Assembly: GCF_011390835.1 (NCBI RefSeq)
Contig: NZ_JAABRQ010000003.1
Coordinates: 154,020 to 218,019, forward strand
DNA: 64,000 bases
From: Hydrogenophaga sp.
Lineage (GTDB): Bacteria; Pseudomonadota; Gammaproteobacteria; Burkholderiales; Burkholderiaceae_C
Direction: 5' to 3'
The notes beneath the pieces were generated by a model, which saw only the letters and a list, made by a program, of their open reading frames with translations, was not told the origin of the DNA and made no database searches. Each line of letters begins with the position of its first letter. The stretch's first letter is position 1. The translations under genes were made by a program, and so were the position numbers. Of the stretch, positions 19,201 through 27,177 are shown in pieces.

Positions 19201-19695
19201 CTGCTGTCTTACGCGCGCATCGAGCAGTTCGAACAGGGGCTGACGGGTCTGGCGCTGGAGCCGCTGGTGACCGAGGTGGTGCAGGGCATGCGCAATGAAA
19301 TCGATGCGCTCGGTGCGCAGGTGCGGGTCGACATACAGCCCGGCCTCGCTGCCATCGCCCATCCGCAAGGCTTGGCCATGGTGCTGCGCAACCTGATCGA
19401 CAACGCGCTCAAGTTCACGCAGCCAGGTGAGCCGCCAGAGATCACGATTCGGGGACAGGTGGTGGGGCCGGTGGTGCGCCTGTCGGTGGCGGACCGCGGG
19501 CAGGGCTTTGACATGCGCTACCACGACCGCATCTTCGCCATCTTCCAGCGGCTGCATCGTGGCGACCAGACGCCAGGGACCGGCATTGGTCTGGCGATGG
19601 TGCACAAGGCGATCGAGCGCATGGATGGCCGCATCTGGGCCGACAGCACGCCCGGCCAGGGCGCCACCTTCTACATCGAACTGCCGCGCGCCTGA
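16288..19695 (+). CDS. Large orphan sensor histidine kinase with three PAS domains and GAF
   Basis: A 1135-residue inner-membrane kinase. TM1 at about 28-52, a ~250-residue extracytoplasmic sensor, TM2 at about 305-326, then PAS domains starting near 337, 468 and 590, a GAF domain at about 718-890, a coiled coil, DHp with His at about 923 (SHDLKSPLRSMEGF) and HATPase (NLIDNALKFT near 1035, GTGIGLAMVHKAIERMDG). The kinase core resembles bacteriophytochrome-type and Cph1-like kinases. No response regulator is adjacent. It starts 79 bp after icmF and ends 6 bp from the convergent DUF6352 gene. The signal is unknown. Confidence 0.9.
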   Translation: MPSPDSAPLPTAQDLPASDVSSPLRRTQRRLLAFATAGCILVLLGGTAAFLWNAREQVLDQAELLATERSERLAEGLEQALRLASAVIRSVDDQIESASGQPFEAPPAQEAKRQADLLAALPLPFHLYAVGPQDRKIALVGESGPLTLQATPSHLRRLNLIADRWGIGDTEGSPGQRVLPLRWRAVPNLQGIEGYGVDLDFEALQRWLERERRDPEDHAVLFRLNQDGTATLLALAPLIDSQLGIRLAPEWVAQARLSATGAVGLHSPLDGHSRRVAFHRLDGPADQLVIVYGVSTAGALVNWRVQMVYLAGLALLLAASMGAGGWRLDRSLRELTDSKRRFELALQSGHVWDWDIAEGALRYAPGFLQNLGVPPTPPDRLTTKLYQLMLPEDAIRVKAALRDHVVHHKPYAITFRLLDSAGELRWFETQGQAFWDRNGIATYMAGTTFEITQRLQLEESQRQTLQRLDTVANASPVLFWTADLLGQRDWVNQRWLTFRGHSLEQELGDGWMDGIHPDDLERRRTATPPDPQEQASCAMEYRLRHHDGSYRWVVDQWLPRFDADQQPIGYIGSCVDVTELKQAEAEARQRGAMLERVFDVLQDMLFVVDAEGRFLHYQGAADAKLYAPAERFLGRVIDEVMPGELASLLRREMAQAKNGQLRDFDYSMDLPGGRHHFNARLAYLTEGNQYMVVARDITERETLKEQRERLQQFLILQLRLASQFINHPLDTIDKEIDRALGEIGEFVRADRAYIFAYDMQANTASNTHEWCAPGIEPAIEQLQDLSMDLIPDWVAAHTQKRALWVDDVQALPQGNLRAILEPQSICSLITLPMNSTQGLLGFVGFDSVRATHVYDQEEISLLHLFAQMLVNVQERKQAEARLHELAAELEIRVQDRTRQLGTSVKRLSQANRELESFAYSVSHDLKSPLRSMEGFASLLVQEHDDQLGDEARDYLQRIQAATRHMGRLINDLLSYARIEQFEQGLTGLALEPLVTEVVQGMRNEIDALGAQVRVDIQPGLAAIAHPQGLAMVLRNLIDNALKFTQPGEPPEITIRGQVVGPVVRLSVADRGQGFDMRYHDRIFAIFQRLHRGDQTPGTGIGLAMVHKAIERMDGRIWADSTPGQGATFYIELPRA

Positions 19696-19701
19696 GCGCG
19701 C

Positions 19702-20784
19702 TCAGGCCGGTGCGGACAGCGGCAGGTTGATCAGCAGGTTTTGCGGCTTGAGCTTGAGCAGACCCTGCTCGGTCATGGCCAGGCCCAGGTAAACCGGTTT
19801 GCCTTGAAGGTCGGCCTGCATGTCGGCCGAGTTTTCGAATCGCAGGCGGAACAGGCTGATCAACCGCTGCTGCCGTTGCGCCGACACCTCGTTGCCCTGG
19901 TACAGGTCGTTGAGCAGCTGGGTGGATTCGACGTCCAGCCCCAGGTGCCAGCGCCAGGAGGGGTCGTCCACACGGGCTTCTGGCTGGATGCGCACTGCCA
20001 CACCGAGGAAGTGCTTCACCCAGCGCTCCAGCACCGCAGCCAGCGCCTTGAGGCCGGAGCGCGAACGGGTCATGGTCAGCGTGAGGCCGTGGGGCAGCTC
20101 CTGCTGCACTTCGTGGGTGAGGTCCAGCACGAAGTTGAAGCGCCCGGGCCCCTCGCAGCTTTGCAGGTAACGCGCCGCGTTGTCGTCCCCCAGCACCTCC
20201 ACCTGCACCACCGGCAGCGACGCGCCGCTCTGCAGCAGCAGGCGCCCCATGCCACCCAGCCCCGCGGTTTCATTGAGCATGTCCAGTACATCGGCGTCGC
20301 CGCTGAGCACCCGACCTTCCTGCACCTGCACACGCTGGCGCCGGAACAGCAGCTCGGCAGCGCGCCAGACCCAGGCATCGGTTTCGTCCGCCAGCAGGTT
20401 GCGCACGATGGCCTGGACCATCAGGTCGAGAAACAAGGGCGGCAGCTGGATCGCGCCCGCGCGGAAGAAGCCGGCATAGGCGGCTTCCAGCGAACCCGCC
20501 TGCAAGACGGCGTCGCGCAGCTTCAGAAACAGCTGGTGATTGGCGCGCGCGTCGGCATCCTGCAGCGCGCCGAGCTCGGACGGGGAGACGGCACGGGTGG
20601 GCGCCAACATGAGCGATTCGTGCAGCGCGTGCTCGGCCGCACAGGACTCTTCCACCAGCGCGAGCTCGGGGCGCTGCAACCAGAGGCGCCAGTAGTCGTC
20701 CGACGGCTCCAGCCAGCCACGGGCATTGCGGCGCAGGTGGTCAAAGCCACAGGAATTCCATACAGAAGGAGCAGTGTCAGGCAT
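19702..20784 (-). CDS. DUF6352 family protein
   Basis: A 360-residue cytoplasmic protein whose N-terminus (VWNSCGFDHLRRNARGWLEPSDDYWRLWLQRPEL) matches the DUF6352 type found in Burkholderiales, normally of this length. The start is taken at 20784 (MPDTAPS); the frame could extend to 20859. No catalytic motif is recognisable; the middle has a helical region (QLFLKLRDAVLQAGSLEAAYAGFFRAGAIQLPPLFLDLM) and the C-terminus is beta-rich. Convergent with the large kinase gene, no operon partners. Function unknown. Confidence 0.82.
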   Translation of the reverse strand: MPDTAPSVWNSCGFDHLRRNARGWLEPSDDYWRLWLQRPELALVEESCAAEHALHESLMLAPTRAVSPSELGALQDADARANHQLFLKLRDAVLQAGSLEAAYAGFFRAGAIQLPPLFLDLMVQAIVRNLLADETDAWVWRAAELLFRRQRVQVQEGRVLSGDADVLDMLNETAGLGGMGRLLLQSGASLPVVQVEVLGDDNAARYLQSCEGPGRFNFVLDLTHEVQQELPHGLTLTMTRSRSGLKALAAVLERWVKHFLGVAVRIQPEARVDDPSWRWHLGLDVESTQLLNDLYQGNEVSAQRQQRLISLFRLRFENSADMQADLQGKPVYLGLAMTEQGLLKLKPQNLLINLPLSAPA

Positions 20785-20925
20785 CGGGGGGTCGTGAGTG
20801 AAACCCCGATGCACAGACAACCTCGCTCGGGGTGCCCGATTGTCCTTCAGCAGGGCCAACTCGCCCCGAGCGGGGTCAAAGGCGCGCCAAGGCGTGGATT
20901 GCAGCGCACCGCCCAGGCACGAGGG

Positions 20926-21372
20926 TCACGCGATCAGCCGCAGTACGGAACGCCGCGGGCTGTCTTGCGTGAAGGCAGGATCAAGGGTGACAGAAAGCAC
21001 CAGCACATCGAGCATATTCTCCGAGGGCCAGAAGGCGGGCGAGCCGATCCGGTCTGCGCCTGCAAACTGGTTGCCGTTAGGGCTCACGTTGCCCTTCAAC
21101 GTCACCGCTGATGACGAGAATCCACCACTGACGAGTTCAGCGCCATCCGGGCTGGCCGGCATATAGGCCAGCAACCGTACCGACTGAGCGCCCGCAGTCA
21201 CCCGTATGAAGTTGCTGTTGGGCCGGGTCACCACCGTGATGGTGTGCGACAAGGTCAGGCTGTCGGGGCCACCACTGGCCAGCCCCTCCACCCCATAGGC
21301 AATCGCGACCCGGTTCGGTGCCAACGGCCCCATGTGAGACATGGTTGCCGCACAGCGTGACTTGCCCTCCAT
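20926..21372 (-). CDS. Hypothetical protein, possibly the 3' part of a decayed gene
   Basis: A 148-residue frame (longest frame begins GTG at 21402). The product is rich in Ser, Val and small residues (RPNSNFIRVTAGAQSVRLLAY, SSSAVTLKGNVSPNGNQ) and looks beta-stranded; no family recognised. Codon choice is reasonable for coding sequence but less G/C-biased in third positions than in neighbours. Its 5' end overlaps the 3' end of the next frame in a different phase, so both may be pieces of one frameshifted gene. Confidence 0.45.
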   Translation of the reverse strand: MEGKSRCAATMSHMGPLAPNRVAIAYGVEGLASGGPDSLTLSHTITVVTRPNSNFIRVTAGAQSVRLLAYMPASPDGAELVSGGFSSSAVTLKGNVSPNGNQFAGADRIGSPAFWPSENMLDVLVLSVTLDPAFTQDSPRRSVLRLIA

Positions 21373-21388
21373 TGGAGAAATCGGCCAG

Positions 21389-21814
21389 CTAATTGGACAC
21401 ACCCGAAGGACCGTCCATCAAGTAGCTGGTTTCAATGGTCGACTCGCGAACCCTGTTCTTGAAGAGGTGGCCGTAGCGGGCTTCGTGAAAGAATCGGCCG
21501 CGCACGCTCACCCGGTCGAAATCACAAGCGGTGGCCAATGAGGATGGAAATGAAGCCTGGGTAGCAGCGCCACCCTTGGTCGTCTCGATACCGCCACCCC
21601 CAGCCGTGAGCTCATCTAGACCAATCAACGCGATATGAACACGTGCCCCGAACGTCCTGTTTGCCAGTATGGATGCTGAGGAAGTGAACATGAAACCCGT
21701 CAAAAAGGGATTCAGTTGAAGGCTGCGTGGTGCCACGTCTTGGCTCGGGGCGCTCGTTCGATAGCCGTTGACCGTCGAGATCACTCTGCGCGCGCCTGAA
21801 GACTCATGCGACAA
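21389..21814 (-). CDS. Hypothetical protein or frameshifted gene fragment
   Basis: A 141-residue frame opening with a TTG codon three codons after an in-frame stop; no recognised domain (contains FMFTSSASILANRTFG and HIALIGLDELTAGGGG). No good ribosome binding site is seen. In the adjacent frame upstream, coding-like sequence continues to about 21900, and downstream the frame shifts to that of 20926-21372. This pattern is what a gene with two frameshifts would give, but a pair of short real genes cannot be excluded. Confidence 0.35.
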   Translation of the reverse strand: MSHESSGARRVISTVNGYRTSAPSQDVAPRSLQLNPFLTGFMFTSSASILANRTFGARVHIALIGLDELTAGGGGIETTKGGAATQASFPSSLATACDFDRVSVRGRFFHEARYGHLFKNRVRESTIETSYLMDGPSGVSN

Positions 21815-22029
21815 GCCCCATCATCCACCACCCAAGTCGATCCAGCGCAACCAAATGCGTTCTTGCCACGCCAGGTTCGGTCAAGCCCAGCTATGGCTCC
21901 GGACCCGGTGGTCTCCGCGACCTTTCAGACGACCCGCACAAATCTTGACGTATGAGGCCCGCGAGCAAGAGGCCTGCATGAACACCATGATGTGGTGGGT
22001 GCCGAAGCAGGATCGACCACAATAGCCTC

Positions 22030-22950
22030 ATGCAACAGACCACCGTCCACCTGATCGGCGTGCCGACCGACATCGGCGCCGGCGCCCGAGGCGCTTCCAT
22101 GGGACCCGAGGCCCTGCGTGTGGCGGGGCTCGCGGCGGTGCTGAAGAGCCACGGCTTGCAGGTGCACGATGCGGGCAACCTGAGGGGCCCGGCCAATCCC
22201 TGGCTGCCCCCTGCGCAGGGTTACCGGCATCTGGCCGAGGTGGTGCAGTGGAATCAGACCCTGCACGAGGCGATGCACGCCGCGCTGGGCCTGGGCCACC
22301 TGCCAATGGTGCTCGGCGGAGACCACTGCCTAGGCATCGGCTCGATCAGCGCCGTGGCGCGGCACTGCCGCGAGCAGGGCAAGAAGCTGCGCGTGCTCTG
22401 GCTCGACGCCCACGCCGACTTCAACACCGCCGACCTAACGCCCAGTGGCAACGTACACGGCATGCCGGTGGCGGTGCTGTGCGGCCATGGGCCAGCCGAA
22501 CTCACTGGCGTCGGTGGCACCACGCCAGCGATATCGCCCTCAGTGGTGCGCCAGATCGGTATCCGCAGCGTGGACGCGGGCGAGAAGCGCCTGGTTCACC
22601 AGGCCGGTCTGGAGGTGTTCGACATGCGCTACATCGACGAGATGGGCATGCGCCACACCATGGAGCAGGCACTCTCCGGTCTGGACGACAACACCCACCT
22701 GCATGTGAGCTTCGACGTGGATTTTCTCGACCCGGAAATCGCCCCGGGCGTGGGCACCACCGTACCGGGTGGGCCGACCTACCGGGAAGCCCAGCTCTGC
22801 ATGGAAATGATCGCCGACACCGGCCGCATGGCGTCGATGGACGTGATGGAACTCAACCCGGCGCTGGACGTGCGCAACCGCACGGCGATCCTCGCGGTGG
22901 ACCTGATCGAGAGCCTGTTTGGAAAATCCACGCTGATGCGGAAAAATTAG
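22030..22950 (+). CDS. rocF: Arginase
   Basis: A 306-residue manganese enzyme that hydrolyses arginine to ornithine and urea. The metal-ligand motifs of the ureohydrolase family are all present: GGDHC (about residue 98), DAHADFNT (about 127-134) and SFDVDFLDP (about 230-238), with the arginase-type GxxxGPxAxR start (GASMGPEALRVAG). Length is typical. It stands alone, followed by a large intergenic repeat. Upstream spacing is small and no regulator adjoins it. The closely related agmatinases differ in the N-terminal segment, so arginase is preferred. Confidence 0.93.
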   Translation: MQQTTVHLIGVPTDIGAGARGASMGPEALRVAGLAAVLKSHGLQVHDAGNLRGPANPWLPPAQGYRHLAEVVQWNQTLHEAMHAALGLGHLPMVLGGDHCLGIGSISAVARHCREQGKKLRVLWLDAHADFNTADLTPSGNVHGMPVAVLCGHGPAELTGVGGTTPAISPSVVRQIGIRSVDAGEKRLVHQAGLEVFDMRYIDEMGMRHTMEQALSGLDDNTHLHVSFDVDFLDPEIAPGVGTTVPGGPTYREAQLCMEMIADTGRMASMDVMELNPALDVRNRTAILAVDLIESLFGKSTLMRKN

Positions 22951-23147
22951 CCCCCCGCGCCGCCTGCGGCGTCCCCCCCCACAGAGGGGCAACGCTGGCG
23001 GCCCGGCGGATCCGGTTCCGCAGCATTCTGAACTGAAGACACGGCGCGCCGGAAGGGAAGTTTACCCAGGGCACCGCCGACCTGGCTTTGCCAGTCGGGC
23101 TGTGCCGCCCCCTTGGGACGGTGACGCCGAACGCGGCGCGGGGGGAG
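22951..23147. repeat. Composite GC-rich intergenic repeat with inverted ends
   Basis: The stretch starts with CCCCCCGCGCCGCCTGCGGC and ends with the reverse complement of a very similar arm (GCCGAACGCGGCGCGGGGGG), enclosing about 120 bp that shares the motif GCTGGCGG..CCGG..CCGGTTCCGC.GCAT with the element at 26228-26385. No open reading frame. It fills the gap between the convergent rocF and ABM-domain genes, where such elements may act as bidirectional terminators. Confidence 0.75.
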
Positions 23148-23148
23148 C

Positions 23149-23448
23149 CTAGCTCTTTCTCACCAACTCCAGATGCTCCACCACCGGCGGCTGCACGAAG
23201 AAGGGGCCGACGATGGCGCGCCATTCGACGAATGCCGGTGACTCGCGAAAACCCACGGTGTGGTCTTCGAGCGTGTCCCAGTAGATCATGAGCAGGTAGC
23301 GCCCGGGACTTTCGATGCTCCGGTTGATTTTGTAACCCTGAAAACCTTTGGCCTTTGAAATCACGGTGCTTGCGCCCCGCGTGATGGCGTCTTCGAAAGC
23401 GGCGGCTTTCGCCGGGTCGATGCGGATGTCGGCGTGTTCAAGAATCAT
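23149..23448 (-). CDS. Antibiotic biosynthesis monooxygenase (ABM) domain protein
   Basis: A 99-residue dimeric alpha-beta barrel-type protein (MILEHADIRIDPAKAAAFED, YLLMIYWDTLEDHTVGFRES). ABM-domain proteins range from quinone-forming monooxygenases to small stress proteins, so the exact reaction is unknown. The ATG overlaps the stop of the GMC oxidoreductase gene (ATGA at 23445-23448), so the two are translated together and probably act on the same compound. A longer upstream frame is the antisense shadow of that gene. Confidence 0.82.
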   Translation of the reverse strand: MILEHADIRIDPAKAAAFEDAITRGASTVISKAKGFQGYKINRSIESPGRYLLMIYWDTLEDHTVGFRESPAFVEWRAIVGPFFVQPPVVEHLELVRKS

Positions 23449-25115
23449 GCGGTGGTCTCCAGGACAGGGGCGCGGGTTGCCGGCACCGCCTGAGTGGCCT
23501 GCCGGGCTGCCCGAATCATATCGACCGCTTTCTCGGCCATCATGATCACCGGCGCATTGGTGTTGCCACCCACCACCTGCGGCATCACCGACGCATCCAC
23601 CACGCGCAAACCCGACATGCCGTGCACGCGCAGCTCGGCGTCCACCACCGCCAGCGCATCGTTGCCCATGCGGCAGGTGCCGACCGGGTGGTAGATGGTG
23701 TCGGCATGGTTGCGGATGAACTGCTCGATCTGCGCATCGCTTTTCGCCGACGCCGACGCTTTGGACTCGATGCCGCCATGGCGGGCGAGCGCGTCTTGTT
23801 GCAGCATCTGGCGGGTGAGCTTGAAGCCACGCACCATGCGCGCCATGTCGTCCGGGTCTTGCAGGAACGCCGGATCGATCAGGGGCGCGACCTGCGGGTC
23901 GGCGCTGGCCAGGCGCAGCGTGCCGCGGCTCTTGGGGCGCAGCAGGCAGACATGGCAGGAATAACCATGACCCAGCACCGTCTTGCGGCCGTGATCCACC
24001 AGCTTGCCCACCACAAAGTGCCACTGCAGATCGGGAATGGCCTCGTCCGGCGAGCTCTTGATGAAGCCACCGCCTTCGGCGAAGTTGGTGGTCAGCATGC
24101 CACTGCGCGCGCGGCGCCATTCGAAGATGCCGCGCAGCAGCGCGAGGGTGCCAGTAGCCGAGAGGCCAAACAGATCGGTCACCTTGGGCGCGTTGACCAC
24201 GATCACCACGTCGGGGTGATCGTGCAGGTTTTCGCCCACGCCAGGCAGGTCGTGCACCACGCCAATGCCGTGGCTGCGCAGGTGCTCGGCCGGTCCAATA
24301 CCCGAGAGCATGAGCAGTTGCGGTGAGCCGAACGCGCCGGCGCTCACCACCACTTCACCACCAGGCTTGAGCTGCAGCGCCTGCAGGTCCCCGCGACCAC
24401 CTTCGGCTCGGTATTCCACGCCCGTGGCCTGCGGCTGGCCGTCCTGAATCTGTGTCAGCACCCGGGTGGTCAGGGCCTGGGTAATCACGGTCAGGTTGGT
24501 GCGACCCAGGTGCGGCGTGAGGTAACCCTTCGCTGCGCTCCACCGCTCGCCGTTCTTGTGTGTCACCTGGTAGGCGCCCACACCTTCTTGCTCGGGACCG
24601 TTGAAATCCGGGTTGTGCCGGTAGCCCGCCTGTTGACCAGCCTCTATGTAGGCGGGCAGAAAGGGGTTGGGGCTGCGCAAGTCCATCACGTTGAGTGGGC
24701 CGCCCTGGCCATGCAGGGCATCGGCGCCGCGCTCGTTGTGCTCGGAGCGCTTGAAATACGGCAACACATCGGCGAAGGACCAGCCCGGGTTGCCCTGGGC
24801 CGCCCAGCCATCGTAGTCCCGCGCGTGGCCGCGCGCGTAGACCATGGCATTGATCGAGCTGGAGCCACCCAGCACCTTGCCCCGCGGCTGGTAGCCCCGG
24901 CGACCATTCAGGCCAGGCTGGGGCACGGTGTGGTAGCCCCACCCGTTGAGCTCGTACTTCGCCATCAAAGCCAGGCCGGCCGGGCAATGGATGAGCACGC
25001 TCTTGTCGGCCGGGCCGGCCTCCAGCAGGGCCACGCGAATGGTCGGGTCTTCCGTCAGGCGCCCGGCGAGCACACTGCCCGCGGAACCACCACCGACGAT
25101 GATGTAGTCGTACAT
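23445..25115 (-). CDS. GMC-family FAD-dependent oxidoreductase (choline dehydrogenase-like)
   Basis: A 556-residue flavoenzyme with the N-terminal Rossmann motif YIIVGGGSAGSVLAGRL, the GMC signature 1 region (RGKVLGGSSSINAMVYARGH), signature 2 (SAGAFGSPQLLMLSGIGP) and the C-terminal active-site region HPVGTCRMG with DASVMP. Family members oxidise alcohols; whether the substrate is choline, a long-chain alcohol or polyethylene glycol cannot be told. No betaine genes are nearby, making a BetA role less likely. Translationally coupled to the ABM protein. No signal peptide. Confidence 0.9.
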   Translation of the reverse strand: MYDYIIVGGGSAGSVLAGRLTEDPTIRVALLEAGPADKSVLIHCPAGLALMAKYELNGWGYHTVPQPGLNGRRGYQPRGKVLGGSSSINAMVYARGHARDYDGWAAQGNPGWSFADVLPYFKRSEHNERGADALHGQGGPLNVMDLRSPNPFLPAYIEAGQQAGYRHNPDFNGPEQEGVGAYQVTHKNGERWSAAKGYLTPHLGRTNLTVITQALTTRVLTQIQDGQPQATGVEYRAEGGRGDLQALQLKPGGEVVVSAGAFGSPQLLMLSGIGPAEHLRSHGIGVVHDLPGVGENLHDHPDVVIVVNAPKVTDLFGLSATGTLALLRGIFEWRRARSGMLTTNFAEGGGFIKSSPDEAIPDLQWHFVVGKLVDHGRKTVLGHGYSCHVCLLRPKSRGTLRLASADPQVAPLIDPAFLQDPDDMARMVRGFKLTRQMLQQDALARHGGIESKASASAKSDAQIEQFIRNHADTIYHPVGTCRMGNDALAVVDAELRVHGMSGLRVVDASVMPQVVGGNTNAPVIMMAEKAVDMIRAARQATQAVPATRAPVLETTA

Positions 25116-25372
25116 GCTTGCTCCTCAATCGGGCTCCTCATTCACCAAGGTGTGAGAGGCCACCGTTTTTCTGCTGCCAGAGGTGAGTCCCTTTCAGGCG
25201 GACGTCAGCCATGGCAGGACAATCCAATCCAAGTTAGCACAGCGACCCGGAGCGCATTAGGCACCCCAACCTAGAGACGACACCTGAGCGACTGGCCCAT
25301 TCGAGGTCGATCTCCTGCAGGCGCGAAAATCGCAGAGATCTCTTTTCACCCCTTCACAGGAGCACCCTTCTC

Positions 25373-26227
25373 ATGAGCAATTCCATCCAGACCGTCGGCA
25401 TCATCGGCTCGGGCACCATGGGCAACGGCATCGCCCAGGCCTGCGCCACCAACGGCATCCGCGTGGTCATGGTCGACATCGCGCAGACCGCGATCGACAA
25501 AGGCCTGGCCACCGTTGCGGGCAGCCTGGACCGGCTGATCAAGAAAGAGAAGATCACGGCCGCCGACAAGGCACAGGCTTTGTCCCTGATTAAAGGCAGC
25601 ACCAGCTATGACGACCTGAAGAGTGCCCAGCTCGTGATCGAAGCCGCGACCGAAAACGAAGCGCTGAAGATCAAGATCCTGCAACAGCTCGACGGCGTGC
25701 TGGCCGCTGACGTGATCGTCGCCACCAACACCAGCTCGATCAGCATCACCAAGCTGGCCGCGGCCACCCAGCGCGCCGACCGCTTTGTCGGCATGCACTT
25801 TTTCAACCCGGTGCCCATGATGGCACTGGTGGAAATCATCCGCGGCCTGCAGACAAGCGACGCCACACACGACGCGGTGAAGGCCCTGGCCGAGCGCCTC
25901 GGCAAGACACCGATCACGGTGAAAAACGCGCCCGGCTTCGTGGTCAACCGCATCCTGGTGCCCATGATCAACGAGGCTTTTTTCGTACTCGCCGAGGGCC
26001 TGGCAACGCCGGAAGACATCGACGCCGGCATGAAGCTCGGCACCAACCAGCCCATCGGCCCCCTGGCCCTGGCCGACATGATTGGCCTGGACGTGTGCCT
26101 GGCGGTGATGAACGTCTACATGGCCGAGTTCAACGACAGCAAGTACCGCCCGGCGCCACTGCTGAAAGAAATGGTGGCCGCTGGCTGGCTGGGCCGCAAG
26201 AGCGGGCGGGGTGTTTACACGTACTGA
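25373..26227 (+). CDS. 3-hydroxybutyryl-CoA dehydrogenase
   Basis: A 284-residue NAD(P)-dependent dehydrogenase acting on 3-hydroxyacyl-CoA, used in fatty-acid, phenylacetate or butyrate metabolism. Seen: dinucleotide motif IIGSGTMGNGIAQACA at 10-25, catalytic His in VGMHFFNPVPMM, NAPGFVVNRIL and the C-terminal domain ending in KSGRGVYTY. Single-domain length fits Hbd/PaaH rather than FadB. The ribosome binding site ACAGGAG precedes the ATG. It stands alone, ending at a GC-rich intergenic repeat shared with a convergent SDR gene. Confidence 0.93.
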   Translation: MSNSIQTVGIIGSGTMGNGIAQACATNGIRVVMVDIAQTAIDKGLATVAGSLDRLIKKEKITAADKAQALSLIKGSTSYDDLKSAQLVIEAATENEALKIKILQQLDGVLAADVIVATNTSSISITKLAAATQRADRFVGMHFFNPVPMMALVEIIRGLQTSDATHDAVKALAERLGKTPITVKNAPGFVVNRILVPMINEAFFVLAEGLATPEDIDAGMKLGTNQPIGPLALADMIGLDVCLAVMNVYMAEFNDSKYRPAPLLKEMVAAGWLGRKSGRGVYTY

Positions 26228-26385
26228 CCCCCCGCGTCGGAGGCGTTGTTGTTCCCCCTGTGCCGGCTTCGCCGTCACCCCCCCCAGGGTGCGATGCTGG
26301 CGGCTCCGGCGGCCGGTTCCGCGGCATCCTGGGTTGGGGCACGTGCGCCGGAAAAGTTGTTGAGTTGCTGGTCTGGCCTAGCTTT
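26228..26385. repeat. GC-rich intergenic repeat (same family)
   Basis: Contains CCCCCCGCG near the left end, TGCCGGCTTCGCCGTCACCC at about 26261-26280, and the shared segment GATGCTGGCGGCTCCGGCGG with CCGGTTCCGCGGCAT, also found at 22951-23147. It fills the 158-bp gap between the convergent hydroxybutyryl-CoA dehydrogenase and SDR genes. No gene. Confidence 0.75.
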
Positions 26386-27123
26386 TTACCAAGGCACGGT
26401 TTGACCATGGTGGTCGTAGAAGCCACCGGTCTGGCTGGCGCTGAGGCCGTCCATCACCGCGATGAGCTCGGCCGCCGCCACCTCGGGCGGGCGCACCTTC
26501 AACCCGGCCTTGGCAAACGGCTGCGACAGTGGCGTGTCCACCGTACCCGGGTGCAGCGCCACGCAGATGGCCTCGCGGTTGCGCCGCGCCAGCTCGATCG
26601 ACGCCGTGCGCACCAGCTGGTTGAGCGCGGCCTTGGACGCGCGGTAGGCGTACCAGCCGCCCAGCGCGTTGTCACCCATGCTGCCCACGCGGGCCGAGAA
26701 AAACGCCGCCAGACAAGGCCCCTGGCGCGGCAGCAGCGGCAGGAAGTGCCGCATCACCAGCGCCGGGCCAATGGCGTTGACCGCAAAGCTGTGGCTCAGC
26801 GCGTCGGCCTCAAGGTGCTGCCAGGAGCGCTCCGGGTCGGCGCGGGAACCCGAAGCGGTCTCGCCATGCAGAAACCCGGTGGCCACGATCAGTCGCCGCA
26901 AGCGCTGCCCGCGGCCCGACAGCTCATCGGTCACCCGCTGCGCACAAGTGGCGATGGAGGCTGTCTGGATGAAGTCGATCGGCGGGTCGGTGCGCCGGCC
27001 GATCGCCAGCACGCTCTCTCCCCGCGCGCGCATGCCGCCCACCAGCGCCGCGCCCAGGCCGCCGGTGCCGCCGATGACAACTGACAGGCCAGGCATTTCG
27101 ACGGCGTCTTGAGGCGTGTTCAT
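26386..27123 (-). CDS. Short-chain dehydrogenase/reductase (CsgA/C-factor-like)
   Basis: A 245-residue NAD(P)-dependent SDR. The cofactor motif VVIGGTGGLGAALV is near residue 13-25 and the catalytic pair is in GWYAYRASKAALN (Tyr-x3-Lys); the Ser is supplied by the FSARVGSMGDN strand. The arrangement is that of C-factor-like SDRs rather than FabG. The start at 27123 is preferred over the longer frame from 27165, which would put 14 residues lacking family similarity in front. It diverges from gor with a 54-bp gap. Substrate unknown. Confidence 0.85.
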   Translation of the reverse strand: MNTPQDAVEMPGLSVVIGGTGGLGAALVGGMRARGESVLAIGRRTDPPIDFIQTASIATCAQRVTDELSGRGQRLRRLIVATGFLHGETASGSRADPERSWQHLEADALSHSFAVNAIGPALVMRHFLPLLPRQGPCLAAFFSARVGSMGDNALGGWYAYRASKAALNQLVRTASIELARRNREAICVALHPGTVDTPLSQPFAKAGLKVRPPEVAAAELIAVMDGLSASQTGGFYDHHGQTVPW

Positions 27124-27177
27124 GCGCCGATTGTGGGAGCGAACTAACATCTTGGCTTCACACAAGGATTCTTTGCC

